A stretch of 8,329 bases of DNA from an uncultured Acidimicrobiia bacterium (GTDB taxonomy: Bacteria > Actinomycetota > Acidimicrobiia > Spongiisociales > JAENVV01). Position 1 is the first letter of the stretch; every line of letters begins with the position of its first letter. A program made the translations under genes and the position numbers. This document shows, piece after piece, positions 6,922 through 8,329 of this stretch. Below the pieces are notes generated by a model, which saw only the letters and a program-made list of their open reading frames with translations, had not been told where the DNA came from and did no database searches. The stretch covers positions 1 through 8,329 of the forward strand of contig CAJQPD010000154.1 in assembly GCA_905480085.1 (NCBI GenBank). Direction: 5' to 3'.

Positions 6922-6951
6922 TGCGGCAGTTAATGGGGAAGGTTGGGGGAA

Positions 6952-8329
6952 ATGGCTCCTTGGGGGAGATCTAGGGGATTGCATCGTCGGCCGCGTAGGC
7001 GCCCTCGATTTGTCAGTGTTGTAGTCACTCTTAGTGTTATTCTTTGCGTCCCGCCCGTGGCCGGCTGGATTCAAGCTGCAGAGGCCGCGCCATTCTCGTT
7101 GACGGCGGTCGTCACGGATGGGACCGACGACGCCGAGGAAAGTGCTTCTGGCTCGATGACCCTTGGCAGCTCGGATCTTGAGTTGGTCGAGGAAACGTCG
7201 ACCCAGACGGTAGGTATTCGGTACTCGGCGGTGGCAATTCCGGCCGGGGCAGAGATCGCTTCGGCGTACCTCCAGTTCAGGTCCGACGAGGTGCACTCTG
7301 GTCAGACCGACCTGACGATCGGGGTCCAGGCGGCCGACAATCCGGGAACGTTCATCACAACCCCCGGCAACATCTCGAGTCGACTGAAGGGTTCTGTGAC
7401 GGTCGCCTGGGCGCCACCTGCCTGGACTGCCACCAAGCTTACCGGCTCTGCTCAGGCCACTCCTGATCTCAGCGCGGTGCTTCAGCAGGTCATCGACCGG
7501 CCCGGGTGGGTGTCGGGCAACGCCGTGGTTTTCATCATTACGGGTACCGGTAAGCGGGTGGCCGATTCGTTCGAAGGTGGCGCCAACAATGCGCCGGTTC
7601 TCCATGTCGAGTATGGGTCTGGTTCGGCCAACCTCCCGCCAATCGTCAAGGCCCGGGCAGACTCGACGTTCCTGTCTGGATCGGCCACGCTCGACGGTGA
7701 CGTCATCGACGACGGAGTAACCGGTGTGACTACGGCGTGGTCAAAAGTCTCCGGCCCCGGCACCGTCACGTTTGGTGACCTTACTGCGATCGACACGACT
7801 GCCACCTTCTCGGAGGCAGGCTCATACGTTCTGCAACTCACCGCGAACGACGGCCAGACGATCGTCTCGGATCTGGCTCCGGTGACGGCGGTGGATGGAT
7901 CGGCCGGTCAACCCGGCTCGGCTCGGTTCGGGATGGTGGGCGACCTGGGTGACGGTAACCCCAACGAAGCGGCCGTGGCCCAGTTGATCAGTGGACTCGG
8001 GCCTGAGTTCATTATCACGCTTGGCGACAATAGCTATGGGCCGGCGGGCCAGGACGCCAACGTTGGCAAGAACTATGCCGCCTATATGGGCAACTACGAC
8101 GGGGCGTTCGGGCAAGGCTCGGCGCTCAACCGCTTCTTCCCGGCCCTTGGCAACCACGACATCGAGGACGGCGGTGGTCTGCCGGACTATCTCGATTACT
8201 ACACGCTGCCAGGCGGCGGCATTGTCAGCTCGAACACCTCGGGCAATGAGCGCTACTACGACATCGTGCAAGGTCCGGTGCATATCTTCTTTTTGAACAC
8301 CGATCCGTCGGAACCGGACGGCAACACAG
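6952..8329 (+). CDS. secreted multidomain purple-acid-phosphatase-like metallophosphoesterase (3' end outside window)
   Basis: At least 459 residues, cut by the right edge. Residues 1-45 are a Sec-type signal peptide: an Arg-rich n-region (RSRGLHRRPRRRPR), a hydrophobic core at 20-38, and a probable cleavage site after AEA (45). Residues about 50-222 form a beta-rich module seen in many exported proteins, with the tell-tale stretches DDAEESASGSMTLGSSDLEL, ISSRLKGSVTVAW, IDRPGWVSGNAVV and ITGTGKR. Residues about 228-314 resemble a PKD/Ig-like domain (WSKVSGPGTVTF, AGSYVLQLTANDG). From about 325 a calcineurin-like phosphoesterase begins, with purple-acid-phosphatase motifs GDLG (330-333), GDNSY (358-362) and GNHD (400-403); the later His motifs lie beyond the window. 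It probably removes phosphate from organic compounds outside the cell; the substrate is unknown. The start ATG has GGGGGA directly upstream with short spacing. The divergent neighbour is only the paaA relic, so it appears to be transcribed alone. Confidence 0.85.
   Translation, partial: MAPWGRSRGLHRRPRRRPRFVSVVVTLSVILCVPPVAGWIQAAEAAPFSLTAVVTDGTDDAEESASGSMTLGSSDLELVEETSTQTVGIRYSAVAIPAGAEIASAYLQFRSDEVHSGQTDLTIGVQAADNPGTFITTPGNISSRLKGSVTVAWAPPAWTATKLTGSAQATPDLSAVLQQVIDRPGWVSGNAVVFIITGTGKRVADSFEGGANNAPVLHVEYGSGSANLPPIVKARADSTFLSGSATLDGDVIDDGVTGVTTAWSKVSGPGTVTFGDLTAIDTTATFSEAGSYVLQLTANDGQTIVSDLAPVTAVDGSAGQPGSARFGMVGDLGDGNPNEAAVAQLISGLGPEFIITLGDNSYGPAGQDANVGKNYAAYMGNYDGAFGQGSALNRFFPALGNHDIEDGGGLPDYLDYYTLPGGGIVSSNTSGNERYYDIVQGPVHIFFLNTDPSEPDGNT

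Noticed and set aside
6885..6935. Similarity to conserved pieces of the cyclic-di-GMP-I (GEMM) riboswitch: ACGAACAGAGC and AGCCTCCGG.
   Set aside because: The AAACC segment and the correctly spaced second half with its paired helices are missing; the short matches are compatible with chance in GC-rich DNA.
6982..7086. Twin-arginine (Tat) or lipoprotein signal in the secreted phosphatase.
   Set aside because: The Arg cluster RRRPRF does not fit the RRxFxK-type pattern well, and C32 is preceded by VIL rather than a lipobox; an ordinary Sec signal with AEA cleavage fits better.
6895..7605. Minus-strand frame of 236 codons opposite the secreted phosphatase.
   Set aside because: The plus strand encodes a signal peptide and recognisable domains; the minus frame is Arg-rich with no recognisable motif.
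7822..8283. Minus-strand frame of 153 codons opposite the phosphoesterase domain.
   Set aside because: It overlaps the GDLG, GDNSY and GNHD motifs of the plus-strand gene and has no family resemblance.

Overview
This is a high-GC window whose real reading frames favour G or C at third codon positions. GTG starts are used at two genes. The organism is most likely an actinobacterium (high-GC Gram-positive, possibly of the Acidimicrobiia type). The best pointer is a Nudix hydrolase fused to a histidine phosphatase, the architecture of mycobacterial MutT1. Taxonomy below phylum level is a guess.

Left block, minus strand (1-1586): three co-oriented genes, transcribed from right to left. First is a 171-residue membrane-anchored LuxR-type regulator (three N-terminal helices plus a C-terminal HTH). 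Next is a 43-residue (or 68-residue) hypothetical protein. Last is a MutT1-like Nudix/histidine-phosphatase fusion that runs off the left edge. The small gene and the mutT1-like gene share a reading frame and are separated only by TAG-CCG-GTG.

Centre, plus strand (1700-6430): a HisC-type PLP aminotransferase, apparently alone (no other histidine genes), is followed by a perfect 7-bp hairpin. Then comes a 1190-residue RND/MMPL-family transporter. Its first extracytoplasmic loop is greatly enlarged by two classes of tandem repeat, three copies of 60 residues then three of 82. It also has an apparent extra transmembrane hairpin, and a proline where the second proton-relay aspartate would be expected.

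Gap (6431-6951): there is no intact gene here. On the minus strand it holds a short decayed N-terminal fragment of paaA (phenylacetyl-CoA epoxidase subunit A), followed by a hairpin-rich stretch of unknown origin. A weak promoter and a dyad precede the next gene.

Right block, plus strand (6952-8329): a secreted multidomain protein with a signal peptide, an N-terminal beta-rich adhesion-like domain, a PKD/Ig-like domain and a purple-acid-phosphatase-type metallophosphoesterase domain cut by the right edge.

The genes do not form one evident pathway. The divergent arrangement at 1587-1699 may couple the membrane LuxR regulator and the aminotransferase. The most unusual element is the repeat-expanded RND protein. 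No defence system, CRISPR array, tRNA, rRNA or intact mobile element was seen.
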